The notes beneath the pieces are model-generated. The model was not told the DNA's origin. It did not search any database and saw nothing but the letters and a program-made list of their open reading frames with translations. Shown piece after piece: positions 1 through 7,227 of a stretch of DNA of 64,000 nt; within the stretch, counting starts at the first letter, position 1; each line of letters starts with the position of its first letter. Position numbers and translations under genes: made by a program. This stretch comes from Corynebacterium sp. (GTDB lineage: Bacteria; Actinomycetota; Actinomycetes; Mycobacteriales; Mycobacteriaceae), in assembly GCF_030532325.1 (NCBI RefSeq), contig NZ_JAUNLS010000015.1, positions 1 through 64,000 on the forward strand, read 5' to 3'.

Positions 1-128
1 AGTCCACTGCGGGCACCGGTTACACCTACGTGACCCGTAAGAACAAGCGCAACAATCCGGATCGCATCACCCTGAAGAAGTTCGATCCGATCGTCCGCAA
101 GCACGTCGAATTCCGCGAGGAGCGATAA
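1..128 (+). CDS. rpmG: 50S ribosomal protein L33 (3' part, cut by window start)
   Basis: The open frame begins before the window and ends at TAA 126-128, giving 41 C-terminal residues of a basic L33 protein (ends [11 protein letters not shown]). The visible part has no cysteine, so the zinc-binding CxxC pair of the C+ L33 form is absent from this part and it looks like the zinc-independent C- form. It lies 3 nt before rpsN and is the first visible gene of an rpmG-rpsN-rpsR operon; rpmB is expected just upstream, outside the window. L33 is a structural protein of the large subunit near the E site. Confidence 0.9.
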
Positions 129-131
129 TCT

Positions 132-437
132 ATGGCTAAGAAGTCTAAGATCGCCAAGAACGAGCAGCGCAAGGAAATCGTCGCCCGCTACGCGGAGCGT
201 CGCGCTGAGCTCAAGGCAATCATCAAGAACCCGAACACCCCGGATGAGGAGCGCCTCGAGGCACAGTTCGAGCTGAACCGCCAGCCGCGCGATGCCTCCC
301 GCTCCCGCATCCGTAACCGCGACTCGGCTGATGGCCGCCCGCGCGGTTACCTCCGCAAGTTCGGCCTGTCCCGTGTCCGTATGCGCGGCATGGCTCACCG
401 TGGTGAGCTGCCGGGCGTTCGTAAGTCCAGCTGGTAA
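132..437 (+). CDS. rpsN: 30S ribosomal protein S14, cysteine-free form
   Basis: A 101-residue S14 protein ([15 protein letters not shown] at the start, [12 protein letters not shown] at the end). It is the long form of S14 and has no cysteine, so it cannot form the zinc ribbon of short C+ S14. S14 binds 16S rRNA in the small-subunit head. It starts 3 nt after rpmG and is followed 15 nt later by rpsR with a GGGG-containing ribosome site, so the three are co-transcribed. In mycobacteria such C- paralogs are induced under zinc starvation; whether this organism has C+ copies elsewhere cannot be seen here. Confidence 0.95.
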   Translation: MAKKSKIAKNEQRKEIVARYAERRAELKAIIKNPNTPDEERLEAQFELNRQPRDASRSRIRNRDSADGRPRGYLRKFGLSRVRMRGMAHRGELPGVRKSSW

Positions 438-452
438 AGGGGTAACTGCACA

Positions 453-707
453 ATGGCTACGAAGCGCAATAACCAGAAGAAGTTCCGCATGGAACAGTCT
501 CGCCGCCCGAAGAAGAACCCTTTGAAGGCTGAGGGCATCGAGACCGTTGACTACAAGGAAGTCAAGACCCTGCGTCTGTTCATCTCCGACCGCGGCAAGA
601 TCCGCTCTCGCCGCGTGACCGGTCTGACCCCGCAGCAGCAGCGTCAGGTTGCTACCGCCGTCAAGAACGCACGCGAAATGGCTCTCCTGCCGTTCACTTC
701 CCGCTAA
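453..707 (+). CDS. rpsR: 30S ribosomal protein S18, cysteine-free form
   Basis: An 84-residue S18 protein. The core [20 protein letters not shown] and the terminus MALLPFTSR are typical of the family. S18 binds 16S rRNA and pairs with S6 on the small-subunit platform. The protein has no cysteine, as do the visible L33 part and S14, so the whole visible operon is zinc-free. It is the last gene of the operon: a strong hairpin terminator follows about 60 nt downstream. Confidence 0.95.
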   Translation: MATKRNNQKKFRMEQSRRPKKNPLKAEGIETVDYKEVKTLRLFISDRGKIRSRRVTGLTPQQQRQVATAVKNAREMALLPFTSR

Positions 708-764
708 ACACTAGCCGGGTTTCAACAGCGCACTTTTGCCGCTGGCCTTAGTGACACGGTAAAA

Positions 765-817
765 GAGCAAACCTGTGCCGCTCTCCCAATTATCGGGAGG
801 GCGGCATTGCTCGTTTT
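765..817 (+). terminator. Intrinsic terminator of the rpmG-rpsN-rpsR operon
   Basis: The arm TGCCGCTCTCCC at 776-787 pairs with GGGAGGGCGGCA at 795-806 with one wobble. An outer GAGCAA/TTGCTC pair extends the stem. TTTTCT follows at 813-818. Confidence 0.85.
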
Positions 818-933
818 CTACCTCGCATCCCGGACCACACCCCCGCTTCTTTGAAGCGGTACTGCCCCCAGCACGCGGCCGGTGCTACATTGAATCATAT
901 TGTTTATCTATCTGGTGAAAGGTTGTTTAACGC

Positions 934-1770
934 ATGGCTTTGCACGAGTCGCTGACAGACCTCAGTGAGCTTGCTGCCCACTGCCAGTCCCCCGCCACGG
1001 CGCGGGGGCTGTTGGCTGAATCCCAGGATCTCGTTCGCAATGCCTACGCGCACCGCACCAACGAGCTGGAGCTGGCCTCGTGGTTCTCCCGCGTGGTCAC
1101 TGACATCGTCCGCTCCCACGGCCTGGGCAGCCCTGTGCGCTTAACCGGCGCGGCCGCCCGCGGCGACCTCCTGCCATCCATGCCCATCACCTGGCTGGGC
1201 AAGGACCCCGAGCTGGAGGCCCTGCTGGAGGACGTCAACCTGGACGGCCACTCGGTGGCTGAGGATCCGACCACCCGTGCCGACGCTGGTTTAGCCGTCA
1301 GCGCAGAAGACACCGCCGCGCTTTTGGAGGCTGCCTTGGCACTGCGCCCGCACACCCTCTCGCTGGTGGACGGTCTGCCTGATCCGCAGGCTGAGGCTGA
1401 CGTCCACCGCACGCTGCTGGCCCCGATTGCCGCCATCGCCCGCTGGGCCTGCCCGGAGTCCCAGTCCACGGTGGACCGGCTGGCCATTGGCGTGGCCCGC
1501 GAGCTGCTCGCCGAGGACGAAGCCGAGGCCCTGCAACTGGCCTGGGCCACCGGGCTTGCCCTGGAGCTGGCGCAGTGGAACGAGGGCATGGCCGCGCAGG
1601 CCACCACACTGGGCTCCCTGCCGCCGCTCTACCGCTCCGCCTATGGTTCGGCCTGCCGCTCGGTGTCCGCGGTGTGCGGCGCGCTGGCTGCCCGTCACGC
1701 AGCGACCCCAGACACAAACGCCCCAGAGGCAAAGGCCCCAGAATCAAAGTCCCCAGAGGCAAAGAATTAG
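934..1770 (+). CDS. DUF294-like (GlnD-type) nucleotidyltransferase-fold protein, apparently catalytically degenerate
   Basis: A 278-residue cytoplasmic protein starting at ATG 934 behind GTGAAAGG. An N-terminal helical part (LTDLSELAAHC) is followed by LTGAAARGDLLPSMPITWL near residues 69-87. This aligns by eye with the GSxxR...SDxD nucleotidyltransferase motif of DUF294/GlnD proteins, but the acidic catalytic pair is replaced by MPIT. The C-terminal half, with TVDRLAIGVARELL, resembles the DUF294 C-terminal helical domain. The tail is a 15-bp coding repeat giving PEAKAPESKSPEAK. It lies just upstream of amtR in the same orientation, which suggests a regulatory role, but that is inference. 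Family assignment is by remembered motif only. Confidence 0.55.
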   Translation: MALHESLTDLSELAAHCQSPATARGLLAESQDLVRNAYAHRTNELELASWFSRVVTDIVRSHGLGSPVRLTGAAARGDLLPSMPITWLGKDPELEALLEDVNLDGHSVAEDPTTRADAGLAVSAEDTAALLEAALALRPHTLSLVDGLPDPQAEADVHRTLLAPIAAIARWACPESQSTVDRLAIGVARELLAEDEAEALQLAWATGLALELAQWNEGMAAQATTLGSLPPLYRSAYGSACRSVSAVCGALAARHAATPDTNAPEAKAPESKSPEAKN

Positions 1771-1803
1771 TCGCGCCGCATGCTAGGAAGTACGATGTTT
1801 AGG

Positions 1804-1831
1804 TTGACTACACTATCTCAGCAAGTACGAA
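1804..1831 (+). promoter_or_regulatory. Possible amtR promoter
   Basis: TTGACT at 1804-1809 and TACGAA at 1826-1831 are separated by 16 nt, in the 101-nt gap before amtR. The amtR ribosome site AAGGAGG (1857-1863) is strong. The promoter hexamers are read by eye only. Confidence 0.35.
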
Positions 1832-1871
1832 CTCTGACTCTTCGAACTCACACCCAAGGAGGCGCGCAGCA

Positions 1872-2615
1872 ATGGCAGGAACCGTAGGAAGGCCCCGCAA
1901 GAACAGCCCGCGCCGTCGCGGCAGCACCGCCCGCGAGGAGATCCTCGACGCCTCCTCCGAGCTGTTTACCACCCAGGGTTTCGCGATGACCTCCACGCAC
2001 CAAATCGCCGACGCCGTGGGCATCCGCCAAGCCTCGCTGTATTACCACTTCCCCTCGAAGACCGAGATCTTCTTAACACTGCTCAACTCCACCATCGAGC
2101 CTTCTCTTGAGCTGGCCGAGGAACTGGCGCAGTCCGACGCCACCCCCGAGCAGCGCCTGTGGTCCTTGGTGGCCGCGGAGTCGCGCCTTCTGCTGACCTC
2201 CGCCTGGAACGTCGGCCGGCTCTACCAGCTGCCGGTGGCTAACTCTCCGGAGTTCGGCGAGTACCACGAGCAGCGCGATAAGCTTCAGGCCCACTTCCGC
2301 AACGCCGGCGCGGAGATCGTGGGCAACTCCGATCCGCGCATCGAGCTGCCCTTCCACATCGCGCTCTCCGTCATCGAGATGCGCCCCAATGACGGCACCC
2401 CACCCTTCGATGCCTCCCAGCGCGTCCCGAGCCTGGCCGCCATGCTTGCCGACGCCGCCCTCGCCGTCCTCGGCACCACCCCGCCCGAGAACGCTGAGGA
2501 AAACACCCTGGAGCTGCTCAAGAACCGCAACGACTCCATCTCCGCTGCGGCCGCGGCTGCCGCGGACCGCAAGAAGAGCGACGCGAAGAAGGCCAAGGCC
2601 GCCACCAAGAAGTAG
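1872..2615 (+). CDS. amtR: AmtR, TetR-family master regulator of nitrogen control
   Basis: A 247-residue TetR-type repressor. The N-terminus MAGTVGRPRKNSPRR and the helix-turn-helix STHQIADAVGIRQASLYYHF (residues 41-60) closely match C. glutamicum AmtR as I remember it. Further matches include WNVGRLYQLPV and FHIALSVIEMRPNDG in the ligand domain. In C. glutamicum, AmtR represses ammonium uptake and assimilation genes (amt, glnK, gltBD) and is released by adenylylated GlnK. The C-terminus is longer than I remember, with an Ala/Lys-rich tail (AAAAAAADRKKSDAKKAKAATKK region) of unknown role. The start follows AAGGAGG by 8 nt. Confidence 0.93.
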   Translation: MAGTVGRPRKNSPRRRGSTAREEILDASSELFTTQGFAMTSTHQIADAVGIRQASLYYHFPSKTEIFLTLLNSTIEPSLELAEELAQSDATPEQRLWSLVAAESRLLLTSAWNVGRLYQLPVANSPEFGEYHEQRDKLQAHFRNAGAEIVGNSDPRIELPFHIALSVIEMRPNDGTPPFDASQRVPSLAAMLADAALAVLGTTPPENAEENTLELLKNRNDSISAAAAAAADRKKSDAKKAKAATKK

Positions 2616-2645
2616 GGTCCAACAGCCTTAGAACAACACTGGATC

Positions 2646-2673
2646 CATCAGCACTGTGTACATCAGCACTGTG
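2646..2673. repeat. 15-bp tandem duplication over the end of the lipoprotein gene
   Basis: CATCAGCACTGTG occurs at 2646-2658 and again at 2661-2673 (period 15). The unit spans the last codons and stop of the minus-strand lipoprotein gene, so the second copy repeats Gln-Cys-stop in frame. Confidence 0.8.
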
Positions 2674-3625
2674 GGCTGGGCCAGGCCACCTTGGCCGCGG
2701 CCAACTCCTGTACGAGTGCCGTGAGCATAGCCTGGGCCTGCCCGTAGCTTCCATCGGCCGCGCTGGCATAGACGGCAAGCGCCACCTCGTGCCCGCCCAG
2801 CTGCACCACGCCCATCTGGCGCGCCTCATAGCGACCCGCGGCATCCGGGCCCCAGCCGCCCTTCTTCATCGCACCGTCGAGGCTTCCCAGGCCATAGGCC
2901 TGTGCAGGGTCCTGCTGACCCATGGCCTGCACCACCTGCTCGGATCCGCTCAAGCAGCGCAGATTCGAGGCAAAGCGCGCCTGATCCGGAACGGACCACT
3001 GTGTTTGCCCGTAAGCGCTAAAGCCCGGGCGGCTGATCTCGGCGGGGACGGTGAGGCTGAGGGAGGCATCGCCAAGCACGGCTTCGGTGGCAGTAGCCGC
3101 CGTCTGCCCGCCGCCGAGCGCAGACCACAGGGACTCCGCGGCGGCGTTATCGGAGTAGGTGATGGCCTGGGAGACCAGCGCGGCATCGGCCACGCCCGCG
3201 CGCTGGGCGGCGATGGCCACCGGGACCTTGGAGGTGGACCACGCGGTCAACGGCGCGTCCGAGCCCGCGGAATAGACCTGCCCGGCACCTGCCACCGCCA
3301 CTCCGAGTGTGCCCGAATACTGGGCGCTGACTTTGTCCACTGCCGCCTCGAGCGCCCGCTGAGCCCCGTGAACTGCTCCAGGTGGGGGCACGGCTGCGTC
3401 ATGAGATTCTTTGCCCGGGGCGCGCACTTCCCCGTCGATGGTGGGCAGCGGCCCCTCGGGGTTGGCCAGGGAGCTCGGCGTGGCCGGCGGGAAGTCTCCG
3501 GTCTGCGAGCCGCCTGCGGCATCGTCTGGATTCACATCGCCGATGGTACAAGCGCTGAGTGCAAGTGTTGCGCACGTGGCCACAGCGGCTACAAGGCGTG
3601 GGCGAAAAATGCGGTTGTGAGTCAT
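2663..3625 (-). CDS. Lipoprotein with class A beta-lactamase / DD-peptidase-like serine hydrolase motifs
   Basis: A 320-residue protein starting at ATG 3625 behind AGGTGG; a GTG six bases upstream is the alternative. The signal peptide ends in a lipobox LSAC (Cys26), so it is predicted to be membrane-anchored outside the cell. The fold markers appear in order: STSK (Ser130-Lys133), SDN (158-160) and KKGG in place of KTG. These fit the beta-lactamase-related serine hydrolase family, close to mycobacterial LpqF/LppW-type proteins. Whether it hydrolyses beta-lactams, trims peptidoglycan or is inactive cannot be told. It begins 9 nt after the preceding gene, so the two form an operon. Confidence 0.75.
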   Translation of the reverse strand: MTHNRIFRPRLVAAVATCATLALSACTIGDVNPDDAAGGSQTGDFPPATPSSLANPEGPLPTIDGEVRAPGKESHDAAVPPPGAVHGAQRALEAAVDKVSAQYSGTLGVAVAGAGQVYSAGSDAPLTAWSTSKVPVAIAAQRAGVADAALVSQAITYSDNAAAESLWSALGGGQTAATATEAVLGDASLSLTVPAEISRPGFSAYGQTQWSVPDQARFASNLRCLSGSEQVVQAMGQQDPAQAYGLGSLDGAMKKGGWGPDAAGRYEARQMGVVQLGGHEVALAVYASAADGSYGQAQAMLTALVQELAAAKVAWPSPQC

Positions 3626-3634
3626 GTCCACCTG

Positions 3635-4414
3635 CTAAACGATGTAGACAATCGCGTTATTGCCGCCGGTGCAGGTGACGTACTTGCCATTGTCACGGCA
3701 GCTCATGGTGTATGTTTGACCGGTCACCGTGCTGAAAACATCGAGGGTCGCGTCTAGTTCCTCGGTGTCCAGGTAGTGGCGCACGTAGGCATCGCGCACG
3801 GCGTTGGCGAAGGGTTCCGAGGTCACACTCGAGCCCATGTAGACGTTGTTGAAGTCCCCGCCCGGCTTGTTGGAGCGAGCAGACTCGTTGGCGGCCACCG
3901 CGTAGCCGGGCAGCGAGGGATACTCGGGGCGAGACTCCGCCTTGCTGGTGGTGGGCTCACGCTTTGTGGTCGTGTTCTCCGAATCAGAGGAGCCATCCCC
4001 TGTGTTGGCCGGAGCCTGCGTGCTCATCGGTGCGGAGGCGTCCTGGGAACCGGAGCTCTTGCCAAAGATGAAGTAAGCCCCCACGCCTCCGCCGATGAGT
4101 AGCAGAAGCACCACAACGATTGCCGCGATGATCGGTGCCATCGAGGTCTTCTGCGCGGGCGGCTGTGCGTACTGACCGGCGTACTGGGCCGCGGGCCCTT
4201 GGTTCTGATACATGGGCGTGGCACCGAACTGCTCCGGGCCCTCGAAGGGGTTGCGCTGCTGGCCGTTGTCGGGGCCTACCGGCCCGAAGCTGGTGGTCTC
4301 CGGGTGGGTGTTGGGCCGCTGCGGCTGCTGCGGGGACGGCTGCTGCCAGGAGTTTGGCCCGGTGGGCCCGCCAAAGCCATTGCCCGAACCGCCGCCTTGA
4401 TTGTCACCAGCCAC
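3635..4414 (-). CDS. Membrane-anchored protein with Pro/Gln-rich cytoplasmic tail
   Basis: A 259-residue protein. I chose GTG 4414, six nt behind GGAGG, over longer starts that lack a ribosome site. Residues 1-90 are rich in Gly, Pro, Gln and Asn (GPTGPNSWQQPSPQQPQ). One transmembrane helix follows (MAPIIAAIVVVLLLLIGGGV), then a Ser/Thr-rich linker and an extracellular domain with two cysteines near the C-terminus (MSCRDNGKYVTCTGG), which could form a disulfide. The layout resembles other actinobacterial envelope proteins with disordered cytoplasmic tails. The function is unknown. It is the first gene of an operon with the serine-hydrolase lipoprotein. Confidence 0.7.
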   Translation of the reverse strand: MAGDNQGGGSGNGFGGPTGPNSWQQPSPQQPQRPNTHPETTSFGPVGPDNGQQRNPFEGPEQFGATPMYQNQGPAAQYAGQYAQPPAQKTSMAPIIAAIVVVLLLLIGGGVGAYFIFGKSSGSQDASAPMSTQAPANTGDGSSDSENTTTKREPTTSKAESRPEYPSLPGYAVAANESARSNKPGGDFNNVYMGSSVTSEPFANAVRDAYVRHYLDTEELDATLDVFSTVTGQTYTMSCRDNGKYVTCTGGNNAIVYIV

Positions 4415-4729
4415 CACGGGCCTCCGTTTCCGTGTCACCGACCACGCCGCCTCTTTTCCGGCTGGTCCTGAAGAATCCGGATAATTATCGCACAGCACGC
4501 GCTGGCTAGAGGCTGTTTTTGACTTTTCCTCACTACATTAGCCGCGGATCCGGACCTATCTGCGCTCACTGTAGTGAGGAAAAGTAAAAAGCGCGCCTGC
4601 ACTGCGCACCCCACAGCGCACACGCTATGTTGTGTCATAGTGCGCTTGAGCCCCGCCCGCGCTGTGCTCACCCGGTACCTCTCTTCCTGCACACCTGCTC
4701 AACCGTGACGTGAAAGGCCCGTTACCGCC
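4415..4729. promoter_or_regulatory. Divergent intergenic region with a long perfect inverted repeat
   Basis: This 315-nt gap separates two divergently read membrane-protein genes. ACTTTTCCTCACTACA at 4522-4537 is repeated as its exact reverse complement at 4570-4585, with 32 nt between the arms. The arms are flanked outside by five T (4516-4520) and five A (4586-4590). A second, weaker element, CTATG-ttgtgt-CATAG, lies near 4627-4642. No coding sequence was recognised. Confidence 0.7.
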
Positions 4730-5032
4730 ATGACTTTTCCCAGTGGTCCCTCCAATCAGAACCCAGGCTTTGGCAACTCCGCGCCCACTCCCCCGCCCGG
4801 GATGCCGCCGATTGGGCAGCAGCCCTCCTATCAGGCGCCGACTCCCCCGAAGGGCTCGGGGCTGTTTAGCGGGGCCATCGCCGCGCAGATCGCCGGGGTG
4901 ATCGTCGCGGTGGTGCTCGTTGGCTTCGGCAGCTTCTTCGTGCTCAACCGCGAGGAGCCCGCCGGCGCGGGCACCAGCACCTCGGAGTCCGCCTCCCCCA
5001 GCGAGGAGGCGCCCGGTGGCAGCAGCGACTAG
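4730..5032 (+). CDS. Small single-pass membrane protein, Pro-rich
   Basis: A 100-residue protein with a Pro/Gly/Gln-rich N-terminus (about residues 1-45), one membrane helix ([20 protein letters not shown], about 51-70) and a Ser/Glu-rich C-terminal tail. No family was recognised. The arrangement mirrors the divergent neighbour at 3635-4414 (Pro-rich tail, helix, Ser-rich segment), so they may be distant relatives or act in the same envelope process; that is speculation. Its stop overlaps the convergent purH stop by 4 nt (CTAG). Confidence 0.65.
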   Translation: MTFPSGPSNQNPGFGNSAPTPPPGMPPIGQQPSYQAPTPPKGSGLFSGAIAAQIAGVIVAVVLVGFGSFFVLNREEPAGAGTSTSESASPSEEAPGGSSD

Positions 5033-6561
5033 TGGAAGAAGTGGCGGGTACCGGTCAGGTACATCGTCACGCCTGCCTTCTGCGCGGCAGCAATGACCTC
5101 TTCGTCGCGGATGGAACCACCGGGCTGAACCACGGCCTTGACGCCGGCGTCGAGAAGCACCTCCAGGCCATCGGCGAAGGGGAAGAAGGCGTCGGAGGCC
5201 GCGAAGGAGCCCTCAGTGCGGTTGGCGCCCTCGGCCAGCGTGTTAGCGCGCTCGACGGCCAGCTTGGCGGAATCAACGCGGTTGACCTGGCCCATGCCCA
5301 CGCCCACGGTGGCGTTGTCCTTGGCCAGCAGGATGGCGTTGGACTTCACCGCACGCACGGAGCGCCATGCAAACTCCAGCTGCGCCAGATCCTCGGTGGA
5401 GAGGGCCTCACCGGCCACCAGCTGCCAGTTCTCCGGCTTGTCGCCCTCGGCCTGGTAGGTGTCCGGCTCCTGCTCCAGCATGCCGCCGGAGATGAACTTC
5501 TTCTCGGTAGTGGGTGCCTCGTACTCCGCAACCAGGATGCGCAGGTTCTTCTTGGCCTTGAGGATCTCCACGGCGCCCTCCTCGTAGGACGGAGCCACGA
5601 TGACCTCGGTGAAGATGTCCTTGACCTGCTCGGCCATCTCAACGCTGACCTCGCGGTTAACGGCGATGACACCGCCGAAGGCGGACATCGGGTCGCAGGC
5701 GTGCGCAGCGCGGTGAGCGGCGGCGATGGATTCATCGGACACGGCGATGCCGCAGGGGTTAGCGTGCTTGATGATGGCCACGCAGGGGCGCTCGTGATCC
5801 CAGGCGGCGCGCCAGGCGGCGTCGGCGTCCTGGTAGTTGTTGTAAGACATTTCCTTGCCATTGAGCTGCGTGGCGTTGGCCAGGCCCGTGGTGCCGATGC
5901 GGGTCAGTGACGCGGACTGGTGGGAGTTCTCACCGTAGCGCAGGGGGCTCGTCGCGCCCTCGCCGCCGAGCTGCTCCACAAACCAGCTGGACACAGCGGC
6001 ATCGTAGTCAGCGGTGTGCAGGAAGGCGTCGCGGGCCAGCTCGCGGCGCTGCTCGAGGGTGAAACCGCCGTTGCTCACGGCCTCGGCGACGTCACCGTAG
6101 CGGGCCGGATCCACCACCACGGCCACGGAGGGGTGGTTCTTAGCGGCGGCGCGCACCATGGAGGGGCCTCCGATGTCGATCTGCTCCACGCAGCCATCGA
6201 AGTCCGCGCCGGAGGCCACGGTCTCACGGAAGGGGTACAGGTTCACCACGACCAACTGGAAGGGCTCCACCTCGAGCTCCTTAAGCTGTGCCAGGTGATC
6301 CTCCTTGCGTGTGTCAGCAAGGATGCCGGCGTGCACCTTGGGATGCAGGGTCTTCACTCGGCCCTCCAGGCACTCCGGGAAGCCGGTGACCTGGTCAACC
6401 GGGGTAACGTTGATGCCTAGGGCTGCGATCTTGGACGCGGTGGAACCGGTCGAGACGATCTCTACGCCGGCGGCGTCGAGAGCACGTGCCAGATCCTCAA
6501 GACCAGTCTTGTCATAGACGCTGATGAGCGCACGCTTAATGGATTTACGGTCTTCACTCAT
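5029..6561 (-). CDS. purH: Bifunctional AICAR formyltransferase / IMP cyclohydrolase
   Basis: A 510-residue PurH catalysing the last two steps of de novo purine synthesis (AICAR to FAICAR to IMP). The N-terminal MGS-like cyclohydrolase domain shows [18 protein letters not shown] and [13 protein letters not shown]. The middle and C-terminal transformylase domain shows [26 protein letters not shown] and [13 protein letters not shown]. The length is normal for the family. It starts at ATG 6561, and purN lies 46 nt upstream in the same direction, so the two are probably co-transcribed. The 3' end overlaps the convergent small membrane protein by 4 nt. Confidence 0.97.
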   Translation of the reverse strand: MSEDRKSIKRALISVYDKTGLEDLARALDAAGVEIVSTGSTASKIAALGINVTPVDQVTGFPECLEGRVKTLHPKVHAGILADTRKEDHLAQLKELEVEPFQLVVVNLYPFRETVASGADFDGCVEQIDIGGPSMVRAAAKNHPSVAVVVDPARYGDVAEAVSNGGFTLEQRRELARDAFLHTADYDAAVSSWFVEQLGGEGATSPLRYGENSHQSASLTRIGTTGLANATQLNGKEMSYNNYQDADAAWRAAWDHERPCVAIIKHANPCGIAVSDESIAAAHRAAHACDPMSAFGGVIAVNREVSVEMAEQVKDIFTEVIVAPSYEEGAVEILKAKKNLRILVAEYEAPTTEKKFISGGMLEQEPDTYQAEGDKPENWQLVAGEALSTEDLAQLEFAWRSVRAVKSNAILLAKDNATVGVGMGQVNRVDSAKLAVERANTLAEGANRTEGSFAASDAFFPFADGLEVLLDAGVKAVVQPGGSIRDEEVIAAAQKAGVTMYLTGTRHFFH

Positions 6562-6607
6562 GGTGCAGAGATTGCCTTCCTGAAACGGTGTTGAGAGCTA
6601 TCGGTGA

Positions 6608-7210
6608 TTAGAGCTGAATGCTCAGCGTCGAGCCTTCCACACGGGCGGCGCGCAGAACCTTGACGATGAGTTGACGTTCCACAACCTTGATGCGCTCGTG
6701 CAGGCTGGCTTCATCATCGCCGGGTTCAACGGCGACGGCCTCCTGAGCGATGATCGAGCCGGTATCCACGCCGGCATCAACGAAGTGGACGGTGGAGCCT
6801 GTGACCTTGACGCCGTAGTCCAGTGCGTCACGCACGCCGTGCGCTCCCTTGAAGGAGGGAAGCAGCGCCGGGTGGGTGTTGATGGTGCGCCCTTCGAAGC
6901 GGTCGAGGAAATCCGGGCCGAGAATCTTCATGAACCCGGCAGAAACAACAACGTCTGGTGCCGCAGCATCCACTGCAGCAACCAGACGAGTATTCCATTC
7001 GGTGCGGTCGGCACCCATGTCCACAACCTCTACGGGGATCGACGCCGCGCGCGCACGCTCAATGCCCTTGCAGGGCACGTCCGCGACAACCTTGACCACA
7101 CGATAGTGATCATCCTGGGCATCAAGGATGGCCTGCAGCAGCGAGCCGGTTCCGGATACCAGAACAACAACGTCAAGAGGATTGGCGGTGGGCTTAAGCG
7201 GTGAAGTCAC
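6608..7210 (-). CDS. purN: Phosphoribosylglycinamide formyltransferase
   Basis: A 200-residue GAR transformylase using 10-formyl-tetrahydrofolate in purine synthesis. Recognisable parts are VLVSGTGSLLQAILD near the N-terminus, SAGFMKILGPDFLDRF, the catalytic NTHPALLPSFKGAHG (Asn and His) and the later Asp in VHFVDAGVDTGSII. The start is GTG 7210. TAGGCT lies on the minus strand at 7218-7223, seven nt before the start, and no Shine-Dalgarno is visible, so the transcript is probably leaderless. It forms perM-purN-purH order with both neighbours, as in mycobacteria. Confidence 0.95.
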   Translation of the reverse strand: MTSPLKPTANPLDVVVLVSGTGSLLQAILDAQDDHYRVVKVVADVPCKGIERARAASIPVEVVDMGADRTEWNTRLVAAVDAAAPDVVVSAGFMKILGPDFLDRFEGRTINTHPALLPSFKGAHGVRDALDYGVKVTGSTVHFVDAGVDTGSIIAQEAVAVEPGDDEASLHERIKVVERQLIVKVLRAARVEGSTLSIQL

Positions 7211-7227
7211 GCGCTATAGCCTAGTCC

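Noticed and set aside
5032..5910. Long open frame antisense to purH
   Set aside because: It mirrors GC-biased codon positions of purH, has Gly/Val/His-rich low-complexity content and no ribosome site.
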